From NCBI GenBank assembly GCA_031841125.1, contig JAJSSI010000067.1, positions 1 to 64,000 on the forward strand: a DNA stretch of 64,000 nucleotides, read 5' to 3'. The notes below the pieces were generated by a model, which saw only the letters and a list, made by a program, of their open reading frames with translations, was not told the DNA's origin and made no database searches. This DNA comes from Acanthococcus lagerstroemiae. Its lineage: Eukaryota; Arthropoda; Insecta; Hemiptera; Eriococcidae. Position numbers and translations under genes: made by a program. Shown piece after piece: positions 13,185 through 27,179 of this stretch; the first letter of the stretch is position 1, and every line of letters starts with the position of its first letter.

Positions 13185-14583
13185 GAGCTAGAGTGATTTT
13201 TTGACCCATTTTGACCACATTTTCGAGGGTATCTCGCCCGCGGAGCGTCGCCGCCAAATTTGAACAACGAATTCGAGCTCAGCGCGAAAAATTGAGTAAA
13301 AAACAGCCTTCAATTCAAAAATTTTGATTTTTGAAAATTTTGAAGATTTCTCCATACTATACATCATGTCTTTTTTCGGGTGAAAAAATTTTCGGAGAGA
13401 TTCGGCGTCGGGGCTGGGGCTGGTTACTCAATTTTTCGTGGCGAATTCGAATCCGTTGTCAAAATTGAGCTAGAGTGATTTTTTGACCATTTTGACCACA
13501 TTTTGGAGGGTATCTCGCCCGCGGAGCGTCGCCGCCAAATTTGAACAACGAATTCGAGCTCAGCGCGAAAAATTGAGTAAAAAACAGCCATCAATTCAAA
13601 AATTTTGATTTTTGAAAATTTTGAAGATTTCTCCATACTATACATCATGTCTTTTTTCGGGTGAAAAAATTTTCGGAGAGATTCGGCGTCGGGGCTGGGG
13701 CTGGTTACTCAATTTTTCGTGGCGAATTCGAATCCGTTGTCAAGATTGAGCTAGAGTGATTTTTTGACCCATTTTGACCACATTTTCGAGGGTATCTCGC
13801 CCGCGGAGCGTCGCCGCCAAATTTGAACAACGAATTCGAGCTCAGCGCGAAAAATTGAGTAAAAAACAGCCTTCAATTCAAAAATTTTGATTTTTGAAAA
13901 TTTTGAAGATTTCTCCATACTATACATCATGTCTTTTTTCGGGTGAAAAAATTTTCGGAGAGATTCGGCGTCGGGGCTGGGGCTGGTTACTCAATTTTTC
14001 GTGGCGAATTCGAATCCGTTGTCAAAGATTGAGCTAGAGTGATTTTTTGACCCATTTTGACCACATTTTCGAGGGTATCTCGCCCGCGGAGCGTCGCCGC
14101 CAAATTTGAACAACGAATTCGAGCTCAGCGCGAAAAATTGATTAAAAAACAGCCTTCAATTCAAAATTTTGATTTTTGAAAATTTTGAAGATTTCTCCAT
14201 ACTATACATCATGTCTTTTTTCGGGTGAAAAAATTTTCGGAGAGATTCGGCGTCGGGGCTGGGGCTGGTTACTCAATTTTTCGTGGCGAATTCGAATCCG
14301 TTGTCAAAATTGAGCTAGAGTGATTTTTTGACCCACATTTTGGAGGGTATCTCGCCCGCGGAGCGTCGCCGCCAAATTTGAACAATGAATTCGAGCTCAG
14401 CGCGAAAAATTAAGTAAAAAACAGCCATCAATTCAAAAATTTTGATTTTTGAAAATTTTGAAGATTTCTCCATACTATACATCATGTCTTTTTTCGGGTG
14501 AAAAAATTTTCGGAGAGATTCGGCGTCGGTGCTGGGGCTGGTTACTCAATTTTTCGTGGCGAATTCGAATCCGTTGTCAAATT

Positions 14584-14881
14584 GAGCTAGAGTGATTTTT
14601 TGACCCATTTTGACCACATTTTCGAGGGTATCTCGCCCGCGGAGCGTCGCCGCCAAATTTGAACAACGAATTCGAGCTCAGCGTGAAAAATTGATTAAAA
14701 AACAGCCTTCAATTCAAAAATTTTGATTTTTGAAAATTTTGATTTTTGAAAATTTTGAAGATTTCTCCATACTATACATCATGTCTTTTTTCGGGTGAAA
14801 AAATTTTCGGAGAGATTCGGCGTCGGGGCTGGGGCTGGTTACTCAATTTTTCGTGGCGAATTCGAATCCGTTGTCAAAATT
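14584..14881 (+). repeat. Monomer with 16-bp slippage gain (298 bp)
   Basis: The A/T segment has one extra exact module ATTTTTGAAAATTTTG near 14740, giving a unit of 282 + 16 bp. The reverse event, loss of the same 16 bp, is seen at 37809-38073. Together they show that this short internal repeat changes copy number by slippage or unequal pairing. Confidence 0.9.
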
Positions 14882-16828
14882 GAGCTAGAGTGATTTTTGG
14901 ACCACATTTTGGAGGGTATCTCGCCCGCGGAGCGTCGCCGCCAAATTTGAACAACGAATTCGAGCTCAGCGCGAAAAATTGAGTAAAAAACAGCCATCAA
15001 TTCAAAAATTTTGATTTTTGAAAATTTTGAAGATTTCTCCATACTATACATCATGTCTTTTTTCGGGTGAAAAAATTTTCGGAGAGATTCGGCGTCGGGG
15101 CTGGGGCTGGTTACTCAATTTTTCGTGGCGAATTCGAATCCGTTGTCAAAATTGAGCTAGAGTGATTTTTTGACCCATTTTGACCACATTTTCGGGGGTA
15201 TCTCGCCAGCGGAGCGTCGCCGCCAAATTTGAACAACGAATTCGAGCTCAGCGCGAAAAATTGAGTAAAAAACAGCCTTCAATTCAAAAATTTTGATTTT
15301 TGAAAATTTTGAAGATTTCTCCATACTATACATCATGTCTTTTTTCGGGTGAAAAAATTTTCGGAGAGATTCGGCGTCGGGGCTGGGGCTGGTTACTCAA
15401 TTTTTCGTGGCGAATTCGAATCCGTTGTCAAATTGAGCTAGAGTGATTTTTGGGACCACATTTTGGAGGGTATCTCGCCGCGGAGCGTCGCCGCCAAATT
15501 TGAACAACGAATTCGAGCTCAGCGCGAAAAATTGAGTAAAAAACAGCCTTCAATTCAAAAATTTTGATTTTTGAAAATTTTGAAGATTTCTCCATACTAT
15601 ACATCATGTCTTTTTTCGGGTGAAAAAATTTTCGGAGAGATTCGGCGTCGGGGCTGGGGCTGGTTACTCAATTTTTCGTGGCGAATTCGAATCCGTTGTC
15701 AAAATTGAGCTAGAGTGATTTTTTGACCCATTTTGACCACATTTTCGAGGGTATCTCGCCGCGGAGCGTCGCCGCCAAATTTGAACAACGAATTCGAGCT
15801 CAGCGCGAAAAATTGAGTAAAAAACAGCCTTCAATTCAAAAATTTTGATTTTTGAAAATTTTGAAGATTTCTCCATACTATACATCATGTCTTTTTTCGG
15901 TGTGAAAAAATTTTCGGAGAGATTCGGCGTCGGGGCTGGGGCTGGTTACTCAATTTTTCGTGGCGAATTCGAATCCGTTGTCAAATTGAGCTAGAGTGAT
16001 TTTTTGACCCATTTTGACCACATTTTCGAGGGTATCTCGCCCGCGGAGCGTCGCCGCCAAATTTGAACAACGAATTCGAGCTCAGCGCGAAAAATTGAGT
16101 AAAAAACAGCCATCAATTCAAAAATTTTGATTTTTGAAAATTTTGAAGATTTCTCCATATACATCATGTCTTTTTTCGGTGTGAAAAATTTTCGGAGAGA
16201 TTCGGCGTCGGGGCTGGGGCTGGTTACTCAATTTTTCGTGGCGAATTCGAATCCGTTGTCAAAATTGAGCTAGAGTGATTTTTTCCCATTTTGACCACAT
16301 TTTGGAGGGTATCTCGCCGCGGAGCGTCGCCGCCAAATTTGAACAACGAATTCGAGCTCAGCGCGAAAAATTGAGTAAAAAACAGCCATCAATTCAAAAA
16401 TTTTGATTTTTGAAAATTTTGAAGATTTCTCCATACTATACATCATGTCTTTTTTCGGGTGAAAAAATTTTCGGAGAGATTCGGCGTCGGGGCTGGGGCT
16501 GGTTACTCAATTTTTCGTGGCGAATTCGAATCCGTTGTCAAGATTGAGCTAGAGTGATTTTTTGACCCATTTTGACCACATTTTCGAGGGTATCTCGCCC
16601 GCGGAGCGTCGCCGCCAAATTTGAACAACGAATTCGAGCTCAGCGCGAAAAATTGAGTAAAAAACAGCCTTCAATTCAAAAATTTTGATTTTTGAAAATT
16701 TTGAAGATTTCTCCATACTATACATCATGTCTTTTTTCGGGTGAAAAAATTTTCGGAGAGATTCGGCGTCGGGCTGGGGCTGTGGTTACTCAATTTTTCG
16801 TGGCGAATTCGAATCCGTTGTCAAAATT

Positions 16829-17109
16829 GAGCTAGAGTGATTTTTTGACCCATTTTGAACACATTTTCGAGGGTATCTTGCCCGCGAAGCGTCGCCGCAA
16901 AATTTGAACAACGAATTCGAGCTCAGCGCGAAAAATTGAGTAAAAAACAGCCTTCAATTCAAAAATTTTGATTTTTGAAAATTTAGAAGATTTCTCCATA
17001 CTATACATCATGTCTTTTTTCGGGTGAAAAAATTTTCGGAGAGATTCGGCGTCGGGGCTGGGGCTGGTTACTCAATTTTTCGTGGCGAATTCGAATCCGT
17101 TGTCAAATT
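16829..17109 (+). repeat. Variant monomer, GAACACATTTT / GCGAAGCG haplotype (copy 1)
   Basis: Linked changes are TTTTGAACACATTTT, TATCTTGCCC, CCGCGAAGCG (which destroys the CCGCGG site) and GCCGCAAAATTTG. The same set recurs at 38909-39190 and 49779-50060, and a partial set (GAACAC plus CTTG) near 4747. This copy also has AAAATTTAGAAG, shared with copies near 10213 and 55499. Confidence 0.85.
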
Positions 17110-19897
17110 GAGCTAGAGTGATTTTTGGACCACATTTTGGAGGGTATCTCGCCCGCGGTGCGTCGCCGCCAAATTTGAACAATGAATTCGAGCTCAGCGC
17201 GAAAAATTAAGTAAAAAACAGCCATCAATTCAAAAATTTTGATTTTTGAAAATTTTGAAGATTTCTCCATACTATACATCATGTCTTTTTTCGGGTGAAA
17301 AAATTTTCGGAGAGATTCGGCGTCGGTGCTGGGCTGGTTACTCAATTTTTCGTGGCGAATTCGAATCCGTTGTCAAAATTGAGCTAGAGTGATTTTTTGA
17401 CCCATTTTGACCACATTTTCGAGGGTATCTCGCCCGCGGAGCGTCGCCGCCAAATTTGAACAACGAATTCGAGCTCAGCGCGAAAAATTGAGTAAAAAAC
17501 AGCCTTCAATTCAAAAATTTTGATTTTTGAAAATTTTGAAGATTTCTCCATACTATACATCATGTCTTTTTTCGGGTGAAAAAATTTTCGGAGAGATTCG
17601 GCGTCGGGGCTGGGGCTGGTTACTCAATTTTTCGTGGCGAATTCGAATCCGTTGTCAAAATTGAGCTAGAGTGATTTTTGGACCACATTTTGGAGGGTAT
17701 CTCGCCGCGGAGCGTCGCCGCCAAATTTGAACAACGAATTCGAGCTCAGCGCGAAAAATTGAGTAAAAAACAGCCATCAATTCAAAAATTTTGATTTTTG
17801 AAAATTTTGAAGATTTCTCCATACTATACATCATGTCTTTTTTCGGGTGAAAAAATTTTCGGAGAGATTCGGCGTCGGGGCTGGGGCTGGTTACTCAATT
17901 TTTCGTGGCGAATTCGAATCCGTTGTCAAAATTGAGCTAGAGTGATTTTTTGACCCATTTTGACCACATTTTCGAGGGTATCTCGCCGCGGAGCGTCGCC
18001 GCCAAATTTGAACAACGAATTCGAGCTCAGCGCGAAAAATTGAGTAAAAAACAGCCTTCAATTCAAAAATTTTGATTTTTGAAAATTTTGAAGATTTCTC
18101 CATACTATACATCATGTCTTTTTTCGGGTGAAAAAATTTTCGGAGAGATTCGGCGTCGGGGCTGGGGCTGGTTACTCAATTTTTCGTGGCGAATTCGAAT
18201 CCGTTGTCAAAATTGAGCTAGAGTGATTTTTTGACCCATTTTGACCACATTTTGGAGGGTATCTCGCCGCGGAGCGTCGCCGCCAAATTTGAACAACGAA
18301 TTCGAGCTCAGCGCGAAAAATTGAGTAAAAACAGCCTTCAATTCAATTCAAATTTTGATTTTTGAAAATTTTGAAGATTTCTCCATACTATACATCATGT
18401 CTTTTTTCGGGTGAAAAAATTTTCGGAGAGATTCGGCGTCGGGGCTGGGGCTGGTTACTCAATTTTTCGTGGCGAATTCGAATCCGTTGTCAAATTGAGC
18501 TAGAGTGATTTTTTGACCCATTTTGACCACATTTTCGAGAGTATCTCGCCAGCGGAGCGTCGCCGCCAAATTTGAACATCGAATTCGAGCTCAGCGCGAA
18601 AAATTGAGTAAAAAACAGCCATCAATTCAAATATTTTGATTTTTGAAAATTTTGAAGATTTCTCCATACTATACATCATGTCTTTTTTCGGGTGAAAAAA
18701 TTTTCGGAGAGATTCGGCGTCGGGGCTGGGGCTGGTTACTCAATTTTTCGTGGCGAATTCGAATCCGTTGTCAAAATTGAGCTAGAGTGATTTTTTGACC
18801 CATTTTGACCACATTTTGGAGGGTATCTCGCCCGCGGAGCGTCGCCGCCAAATTTGAACAACGAATTCGAGCTCAGCGCGAAAAATTGAGTAAAAAAACA
18901 GCCATCAATTCAAAAATTTTGATTTTTGAAAATTTTGAAGATTTCTCCATACTATACATCATGTCTTTTTTCGGGTGAAAAAATTTTCGGAGAGATTCGG
19001 CGTCGGGGCTGGGGCTGGTTACTCAATTTTTCGTGGCGAATTCGAATCCGTTGTCAAAATTGAGCTAGAGTGATTTTTTGACCCATTTTGACCACATTTT
19101 GGAGGGTATCTCGCCCGCGGAGCGTCGCCGCCAAATTTGAACAACGAATTCGAGCTCAGCGCGAAAAATTGAGTAAAAAACAGCCTTCAATTCAAAAATT
19201 TTGATTTTTGAAAATTTTGAAGATTTCTCCATACTATACATCATGTCTTTTTTCGGGTGAAAAAATTTTCGGAGAGATTCGGCGTCGGGGCTGGGGCTGG
19301 TTACTCAATTTTTCGTGGCGAATTCGAATCCGTTGTCAAGATTGAGCTAGAGTGATTTTTTGACCCATTTTGACCACATTTTCGAGGGTATCTCGCCCGC
19401 GGAGCGTCGCCGCCAAATTTGAACATCGAATTCGAGCTCAGCGCGAAAAATTGAGTTAAAAAACAGCCTTCAATTCAAAAATTTTGATTTTTGAAAATTT
19501 TGAAGATTTCTCCATACTATACATCATGTCTTTTTTCGGGTGAAAAAATTTTCGGAGAGATTCGGCGTCGGGGCTGGGGCTGGTTACTCAATTTTTCGTG
19601 GCGAATTCGAATCCGTTGTCAAAATTGAGCTAGAGTGATTTTTGGACCACATTTTGGAGGGTATCTCGCCGCGGAGCGTCGCCGCCAAATTTGAACAACG
19701 AATTCGAGCTCAGCGCGAAAAATTGAGTAAAAAACAGCCATCAATTCAAAAATTTTGATTTTTGAAAATTTTGAAGATTTCTCCATACTATACATCATGT
19801 CTTTTTTCGGGTGAAAAAATTTTCGGAGAGATTCGGCGTCGGGGCTGGGGCTGGTTACTCAATTTTTCGTGGCGAATTCGAATCCGTTGTCAAAATT

Positions 19898-22800
19898 GAG
19901 CTAGAGTGATTTTTTCACCCATTTTGACCACATTTTCGAGGGTATCTTGCCCGCGGAGCGTCGTCGCCAAATTTGAACAACGAATTCGAGCTCAGCGCGA
20001 AAAATTGAGTAAAAAACAGCCTTCAATTCAAAAATTTTGATTTTTGAAAATTTTGAAGATTTCTCCATACTATACATCATGTCTTTTTTCGGGTGAAAAA
20101 ATTTTCGGAGAGATTCGGCGTCGGGGCTGGGGCTGGTTACTCAATTTTTCGTGGCGAATTCGAATCCGTTGTCAAAATTGAGCTAGAGTGATTTTTTGAC
20201 CCATTTTGACCACATTTTCGAGGGTATCTCGCCCGCGGAGCGTCGCCGCCAAATTTGAACAACGAATTCGAGCTCAGCGCGAAAAATTGAGTAAAAAACA
20301 GCCTTCAATTCAAAAATTTTGATTTTTGAAAATTTTGAAGATTTCTCCATACTATACATCATGTCTTTTTTCGGGTGAAAAAATTTTCGGAGAGATTCGG
20401 CGTCGGGGCTGGGGCTGGTTACTCAATTTTTCGTGGCGAATTCGAATCCGTTGTCAAATTGAGCTAGAGTGATTTTTTGACCCATTTTGACACATTTTGG
20501 AGGGTATCTCGCCCGCGGAGCGTCGCCGCCAAATTTGAACAACGAATTCGAGCTCAGCGCGAAAAATTGAGTAAAAAACAGCCATCAATTCAAAAATTTT
20601 GATTTTTGAAAATTTTGAAGATTTCTCCATACTATACATCATGTCTTTTTTCGGGTGAAAAAATTTTCGGAGAGATTCGGCGTCGGGGCTGGGGCTGGTT
20701 ACTCAATTTTTCGTGGCGAATTCGAATCCGTTGTCAAATTGAGCTAGAGTGATTTTTTGACCCATTTTGACCACATTTTGGAGGGTATCTCGCCCGCGGA
20801 GCGTCGCCGCCAAATTTGAACAACGAATTCGAGCTCAGCGCGAAAAATTGAGTAAAAAACAGCCATCAATTCAAAAATTTTGATTTTTGAAAATTTTGAA
20901 GATTTCTCCATACTATACATCATGTCTTTTTTCGGGTGAAAAAATTTTCGGAGAGATTCGGCGTCGGGGCTGGGGCTGGTTACTCAATTTTTCGTGGCGA
21001 ATTCGAATCCGTTGTCAAATTGAGCTAGAGTGATTTTTTGACCCATTTTGACCACATTTTCGAGGGTATCTCGCCCGCGGAGCGTCGCCGCCAAATTTGA
21101 ACAACGAATTCGAGCTCAGCGCGAAAAATTGAGTAAAAAACAGCCTTCAATTCAAAAATTTTGATTTTTGAAAATTTTGAAGATTTCTCCATACTATACA
21201 TCATGTCTTTTTTCGGGTGAAAAAATTTTCGGAGAGATTCGGCGTCGGGGCTGGGGCTGGTTACTCAATTTTTCGTGGCGAATTCGAATCCGTTGTCAAA
21301 ATTGAGCTAGAGTGATTTTTTGACCCATTTTGACCACATTTTGGAGGGTATCTCGCCCGCGGAGCGTCGCCGCCAAATTTGAACAACGAATTCGAGCTCA
21401 GCGCGAAAAATTGAGTAAAAAACAGCCTTCAATTCAAAAATTTTGATTTTTGAAAATTTTGAAGATTTCTCCATACTATACATCATGTCTTTTTTCGGGT
21501 GAAAAAATTTTCGGAGAGATTCGGCGTCGGGGCTGGGGCTGGTTACTCAATTTTTCGTGGCGAATTCGAATCCGTTGTCAAAATTGAGCTAGAGTGATTT
21601 TTTGACCCATTTTGACCACATTTTCGAGGGTATCTCGCCGCGGAGCGTCGCCGCCAAATTTGAACAACGAATTCGAGCTCAGCGCGAAAAATTGAGTAAA
21701 AAACAGCCTTCAATTCAAAAATTTTGATTTTTGAAAATTTTGAAGATTTCTCCATACTATACATCATGTCTTTTTTCGGGTGAAAAAATTTTCGGAGAGA
21801 TTCGGCGTCGGGGCTGGGGCTGGTTACTCAATTTTTCGTGGCGAATTCGAATCCGTTGTCAAAATTGAGCTAGAGTGATTTTTTGACCCATTTTGACCAC
21901 ATTTTCGAGGGTATCTCGCCCGCGGAGCGTCGCCGCCAAATTTGAACAACGAATTCGAGCTCAGCGCGAAAAATTGAGTAAAAAACAGCCTTCAATTCAA
22001 AAATTTTGATTTTTGAAAATTTTGAAGATTTCTCCATACTATACATCATGTCTTTTTTCGGGTGAAAAAATTTTCGGAGAGATTCGGCGTCGGGGCTGGG
22101 GCTGGTTACTCAATTTTTCGTGGCGAATTCGAATCCGTTGTCAAAATTGAGCTAGAGTGATTTTTTGACCCATTTTGACCACATTTTCGAGGGTATCTCG
22201 CCCGCGGAGCGTCGCCGCCAAATTTGAACAACGAATTCGAGCTCAGCGCGAAAAATTGAGTAAAAAACAGCCTTCAATTCAAAAATTTTGATTTTTGAAA
22301 ATTTTGAAGATTTCTCCATACTATACATCATGTCTTTTTTCGGGTGAAAAAATTTTCGGAGAGATTCGGCGTCGGGGCTGGGGCTGGTTACTCAATTTTT
22401 CGTGGCGAATTCGAATCCGTTGTCAAAATTGAGCTAGAGTGATTTTTTGACCCATTTTGACCACATTTTCGAGGGTATCTCGCCCGCGGAGCGTCGCCGC
22501 CAAATTTGAACAACGAATTCGAGCTCAGCGCGAAAAATTGAGTAAAAAACAGCCTTCAATTCAAAATTTTGATTTTTGAAAATTTTGAAGATTTCTCCAT
22601 ACTATACATCATGTCTTTTTTCGGGTGAAAAAATTTTCGGAGAGATTCGGCGTCGGGGCTGGGCTGGTTACTCAATTTTTCGTGGCGAATTCGAATCCGT
22701 TGTCAAAATTGAGCTAGAGTGATTTTTTGACCCATTTTGACCACATTTTCGAGGGTATCTCGCCCGCGGAGCGTCGCCGCCAAATTTGAACAACGAATTC

Positions 22801-23835
22801 GAGCTCAGCGCGAAAAATTGAGTAAAAAACAGCCTTCAATTCAAAAATTTTGATTTTTGAAAATTTTGAAGATTTCTCCATACTATACATCATGTCTTTT
22901 TTCGGGTGAAAAAATTTTCGGAGAGATTCGGCGTCGGGGCTGGGGCTGGTTACTCAATTTTTCGTGGCGAATTCGAATCCGTTGTCAAAATTGAGCTAGA
23001 GTGATTTTTTGACCCATTTTGACCACATTTTCGAGGGTATCTCGCCCGCGGAGCGTCGCCGCCAAATTTGAACAACGAATTCGAGCTCAGCGCGAAAAAT
23101 TGAGTAAAAAACAGCTTCAATTCAAAAATTTTGATTTTTGAAAATTTTGAAGATTTCTCCATACTATACATCATGTCTTTTTTCGGGTGAAAAAATTTTC
23201 GGAGAGATTCGGCGTCGGGGCTGGGGCTGGTTACTCAATTTTTCGTGGCGAATTCGAATCCGTTGTCAAAATTGAGCTAGAGTGATTTTTGACCCATTTT
23301 GACCACATTTTCGAGGGTATCTCGCCCGCGGAGCGTCGCCGCCAAATTTGAACAACGAATTCGAGCTCAGCGCGAAAAATTGAGTAAAAAACAGCCTCAA
23401 TTCAAAAATTTTGATTTTTGAAAATTTTGAAGATTTCTCCATACTATACATCATGTCTTTTTTCGGGTGAAAAAATTTTCGGAGAGATTCGGCGTCGGGG
23501 CTGGGGCTGGTTACTCAATTTTTCGTGGCGAATTCGAATCCGTTGTCAAAATTGAGCTAGAGTGATTTTTTGACCCATTTTGACCACATTTTCGAGGGTA
23601 TCTCGCCCGCGGAGCGTCGCCGCCAAATTTGAACAACGAATTCGAGCTCAGCGCGAAAAATTGAGTAAAAAACAGCCTTCAATTCAAAAATTTTGATTTT
23701 TGAAAATTTTGAAGATTTCTCCATACTATACATCATGTCTTTTTTCGGGTGAAAAAATTTTCGGAGAGATTCGGCGTCGGGGCTGGGGCTGGTTACTCAA
23801 TTTTTCGTGGCGAATTCGAATCCGTTGTCAAAATT
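19898..23835 (+). repeat. Homogeneous block of long monomers
   Basis: About 14 L copies lie here with very few differences. Units 21867-22148 and 22149-22430 appear identical by eye. Remaining variation is mostly 1-bp length change (for example CAGCTTCAATTC near 23115, CAGCCTCAATTC near 23394, GGGGCTGGGCTGG near 22660). The low diversity suggests recent amplification or strong homogenisation. No gene is seen. Confidence 0.85.
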
Positions 23836-26623
23836 GAGCTAGAGTGATTTTTTGACCACATTTTGGAGGGTATCTCGCCCGCGGAGCGTCGCCGCCAAAT
23901 TTGAACAACGAATTCGAGCTCAGCGCGAAAAATTGAGTAAAAAACAGCCTTCAATTCAAAAATTTTGATTTTTGAAAATTTTGAAGATTTCTCCATACTA
24001 TACATCATGTCTTTTTTCGGGTGAAAAAATTTTCGGAGAGATTCGGCGTCGGGGCTGGGGCTGGTTACTCAATTTTTCGTGGCGAATTCGAATCCGTTGT
24101 CAAAATTGAGCTAGAGTGATTTTTTGACCCATTTTGACCACATTTTCGAGGGTATCTCGCCCGCGGAGCGTCGCCGCCAAATTTGAACAACGAATTCGAG
24201 CTCAGCGCGAAAAATTGAGTAAAAAACAGCCTTCAATTCAAAAATTTTGATTTTTGAAAATTTTGAAGATTTCTCCATACTATACATCATGTCTTTTTTC
24301 GGGTGAAAAAATTTTCGGAGAGATTCGGCGTCGGGGCTGGGGCTGGTTACTCAATTTTTCGTGGCGAATTCGAATCCGTTGTCAAAATTGAGCTAGAGTG
24401 ATTTTTTGACCACATTTTTGGAGGGTATCTCGCCGCGGAGCGTCGCCGCCAAATTTGAACAACGAATTCGAGCTCAGCGCGAAAAATTGAGTAAAAAACA
24501 GCCTTCAATTCAAAAATTTTGATTTTTGAAAATTTTGAAGATTTCTCCATACTATACATCATGTCTTTTTTCGGGTGAAAAAATTTTCGGAGAGATTCGG
24601 CGTCGGGGCTGGGGCTGGTTACTCAATTTTTCGTGGCGAATTCGAATCCGTTGTCAAAATTGAGCTAGAGTGATTTTTTGACCCATTTTGACCACATTTT
24701 CGAGGGTATCTCGCCCGCGGAGCGTCGCCGCCAAATTTGAACAACGAATTCGAGCTCAGCGCGAAAAATTGAGTAAAAAACAGCCATCAATTCAAAAATT
24801 TTGATTTTTGAAAATTTTGAAGATTTCTCCATACTATACATCATGTCTTTTTTCGGGTGAAAAAATTTTCGGAGAGATTCGGCGTCGGGGCTGGGGCTGG
24901 TTACTCAATTTTTCGTGGCGAATTCGAATCCGTTGTCAAAATTGAGCTAGAGTGATTTTTTGACCCATTTTGACCACATTTTCGAGGGTATCTCGCCCGC
25001 GGAGCGTCGCCGCCAAATTTGAACAACGAATTCGAGCTCAGCGCGAAAAATTGAGTAAAAAACAGCCATCAATTCAAAAATTTTGATTTTTGAAAATTTT
25101 GAAGATTTCTCCATACTATACATCATGTCTTTTTTCGGGTGAAAAAATTTTCGGAGAGATTCGGCGTCGGGGCTGGGGCTGGTTACTCAATTTTTCGTGG
25201 CGAATTCGAATCCGTTGTCAAAATTGAGCTAGAGTGATTTTTTGACCCATTTTGACCACATTTTGGAGGGTATCTCGCCGCGGAGCGTCGCCGCCAAATT
25301 TGAACAACGAATTCGAGCTCAGCGCGAAAAATTGAGTAAAAAACAGCTTCAATTCAAAAATTTTGATTTTTGAAAATTTTGAAGATTTCTCCATACTATA
25401 CATCATGTCTTTTTTCGGGTGAAAAAATTTTCGGAGAGATTCGGCGTCGGGGCTGGGGCTGGTTACTCAATTTTTCGTGGCGAATTCGAATCCGTTGTCA
25501 AAATTGAGCTAGAGTGATTTTTTGACCCATTTTGACCACATTTTCGAGGGTATCTCGCCCGCGGAGCGTCGCCGCCAAATTTGAACAACGAATTCGAGCT
25601 CAGCGCGAAAAATTGAGTAAAAAACAGCCTTCAATTCAAAAATTTTGATTTTTGAAAATTTTGAAGATTTCTCCATACTATACATCATGTCTTTTTTCGG
25701 GTGAAAAAATTTTCGGAGAGATTCGGCGTCGGGGCTGGGGCTGGTTACTCAATTTTTCGTGGCGAATTCGAATCCGTTGTCAAAATTGAGCTAGAGTGAT
25801 TTTTTGGACCACATTTTCGAGGGTATCTCGCCCGCGGAGCGTCGCCGCCAAATTTGAACAACGAATTCGAGCTCAGCGCGAAAAATTGAGTAAAAAACAG
25901 CCTTCAATTCAAAAATTTTGATTTTTGAAAATTTTGAAGATTTCTCCATACTATACATCATGTCTTTTTTCGGGTGAAAAAATTTTCGGAGAGATTCGGC
26001 GTCGGGGCTGGGGCTGGTTACTCAATTTTTCGTGGCGAATTCGAATCCGTTGTCAAAATTGAGCTAGAGTGATTTTTTGACCCATTTTGACCACATTTTC
26101 GAGGGTATCTCGCCGCGGAGCGTCGCCGCCAAATTTGAACAACGAATTCGAGCTCAGCGCGAAAAATTGAGTAAAAAACAGCCTTCAATTCAAAAATTTT
26201 GATTTTTGAAAATTTTGAAGATTTCTCCATACTATACATCATGTCTTTTTTCGGGTGAAAAAATTTTCGGAGAGATTCGGCGTCGGGGCTGGGGCTGGTT
26301 ACTCAATTTTTCGTGGCGAATTCGAATCCGTTGTCAAAATTGAGCTAGAGTGATTTTTTGACCCATTTTGACCACATTTTCGAGGGTATCTCGCCCGCGG
26401 AGCGTCGCCGCCAAATTTGAACAACGAATTCGAGCTCAGCGCGAAAAATTGAGTAAAAAACAGCCATCAATTCAAAAATTTTGATTTTTGAAAATTTTGA
26501 AGATTTCTCCATACTATACATCATGTCTTTTTTCGGGTGAAAAAATTTTCGGAGAGATTCGGCGTCGGGGCTGGGGCTGGTTACTCAATTTTTCGTGGCG
26601 AATTCGAATCCGTTGTCAAAATT

Positions 26624-27179
26624 GAGCTAGAGTGATTTTTTGACCCATTTTGACCACATTTTCGAGGGTATCTCGCCCGCGGAGCGTCGCCGCCAAATTT
26701 GAACAACGAATTCGAGCTCATCGCGAAAAATTGAGTAAACTACAGTCTTCAATTTAAAAATTTTGATTTTTGAAAATTTTGAAGATTTCTCCATACTTAT
26801 ACATCATGTCTTTTTTCGGGTGAAAAAATTTTCGGAGAGATTCAGCGTCGGTGCTGGGGCTGGTTACTCAATTTTTCGTGGCGAATTCGAATCCGTTGTC
26901 AAAATTGAGCTAGAGTGATTTTTTGACCACATTTTGGAGGGTATCTCGCCCGCGGAGCGTCGCCGCCAAATTTGAACAACGAATTCGAGCTCATCGCGAA
27001 AAATTGAGTAAACTACAGTCTTCAATTTAAAAATTTTGATTTTTGAAAATTTTGAAGATTTCTCCATACTTATACATCATGTCTTTTTTCGGGTGAAAAA
27101 ATTTTCGGAGAGATTCAGCGTCGGTGCTGGGGCTGGTTACTCAATTTTTCGCAGCGAATCCGAATCCGTTGTCGAAATT
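26624..27179 (+). repeat. Pair of adjacent diverged monomers sharing private variants
   Basis: An L copy (26624-26906) and an S copy (26907-27179) share a rare set: GAGCTCATCGCGAAAA, GAGTAAACTACAGTCTTC, CAATTTAAAAATTTTG, CATACTTATACATC, GATTCAGCGTCGGTGCTGG. None of this set as a whole is seen elsewhere in the window. Because the pair differs in length class yet shares all these changes, an event spanning the right two thirds of the unit (unequal exchange or conversion) must have copied it after the S/L difference arose. Confidence 0.88.

Larger units (their letters stand above)
12311..19897 (+). repeat. Array block with mixed S and L monomers, most variable block
   Basis: S or S-like copies lie near 12311, 14310, 14882, 15430, 17110, 17660 and 19627. 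The block includes the most diverged monomer of the window (12877-13184), a 16-bp expansion (14584-14881), CTCCATATACATCATG near 16155 (shortened), GATTTTTTCCCATTTTG near 16280 and CTTCAATTCAATTCAAATTTTG near 18340. No gene is seen. Confidence 0.85.
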
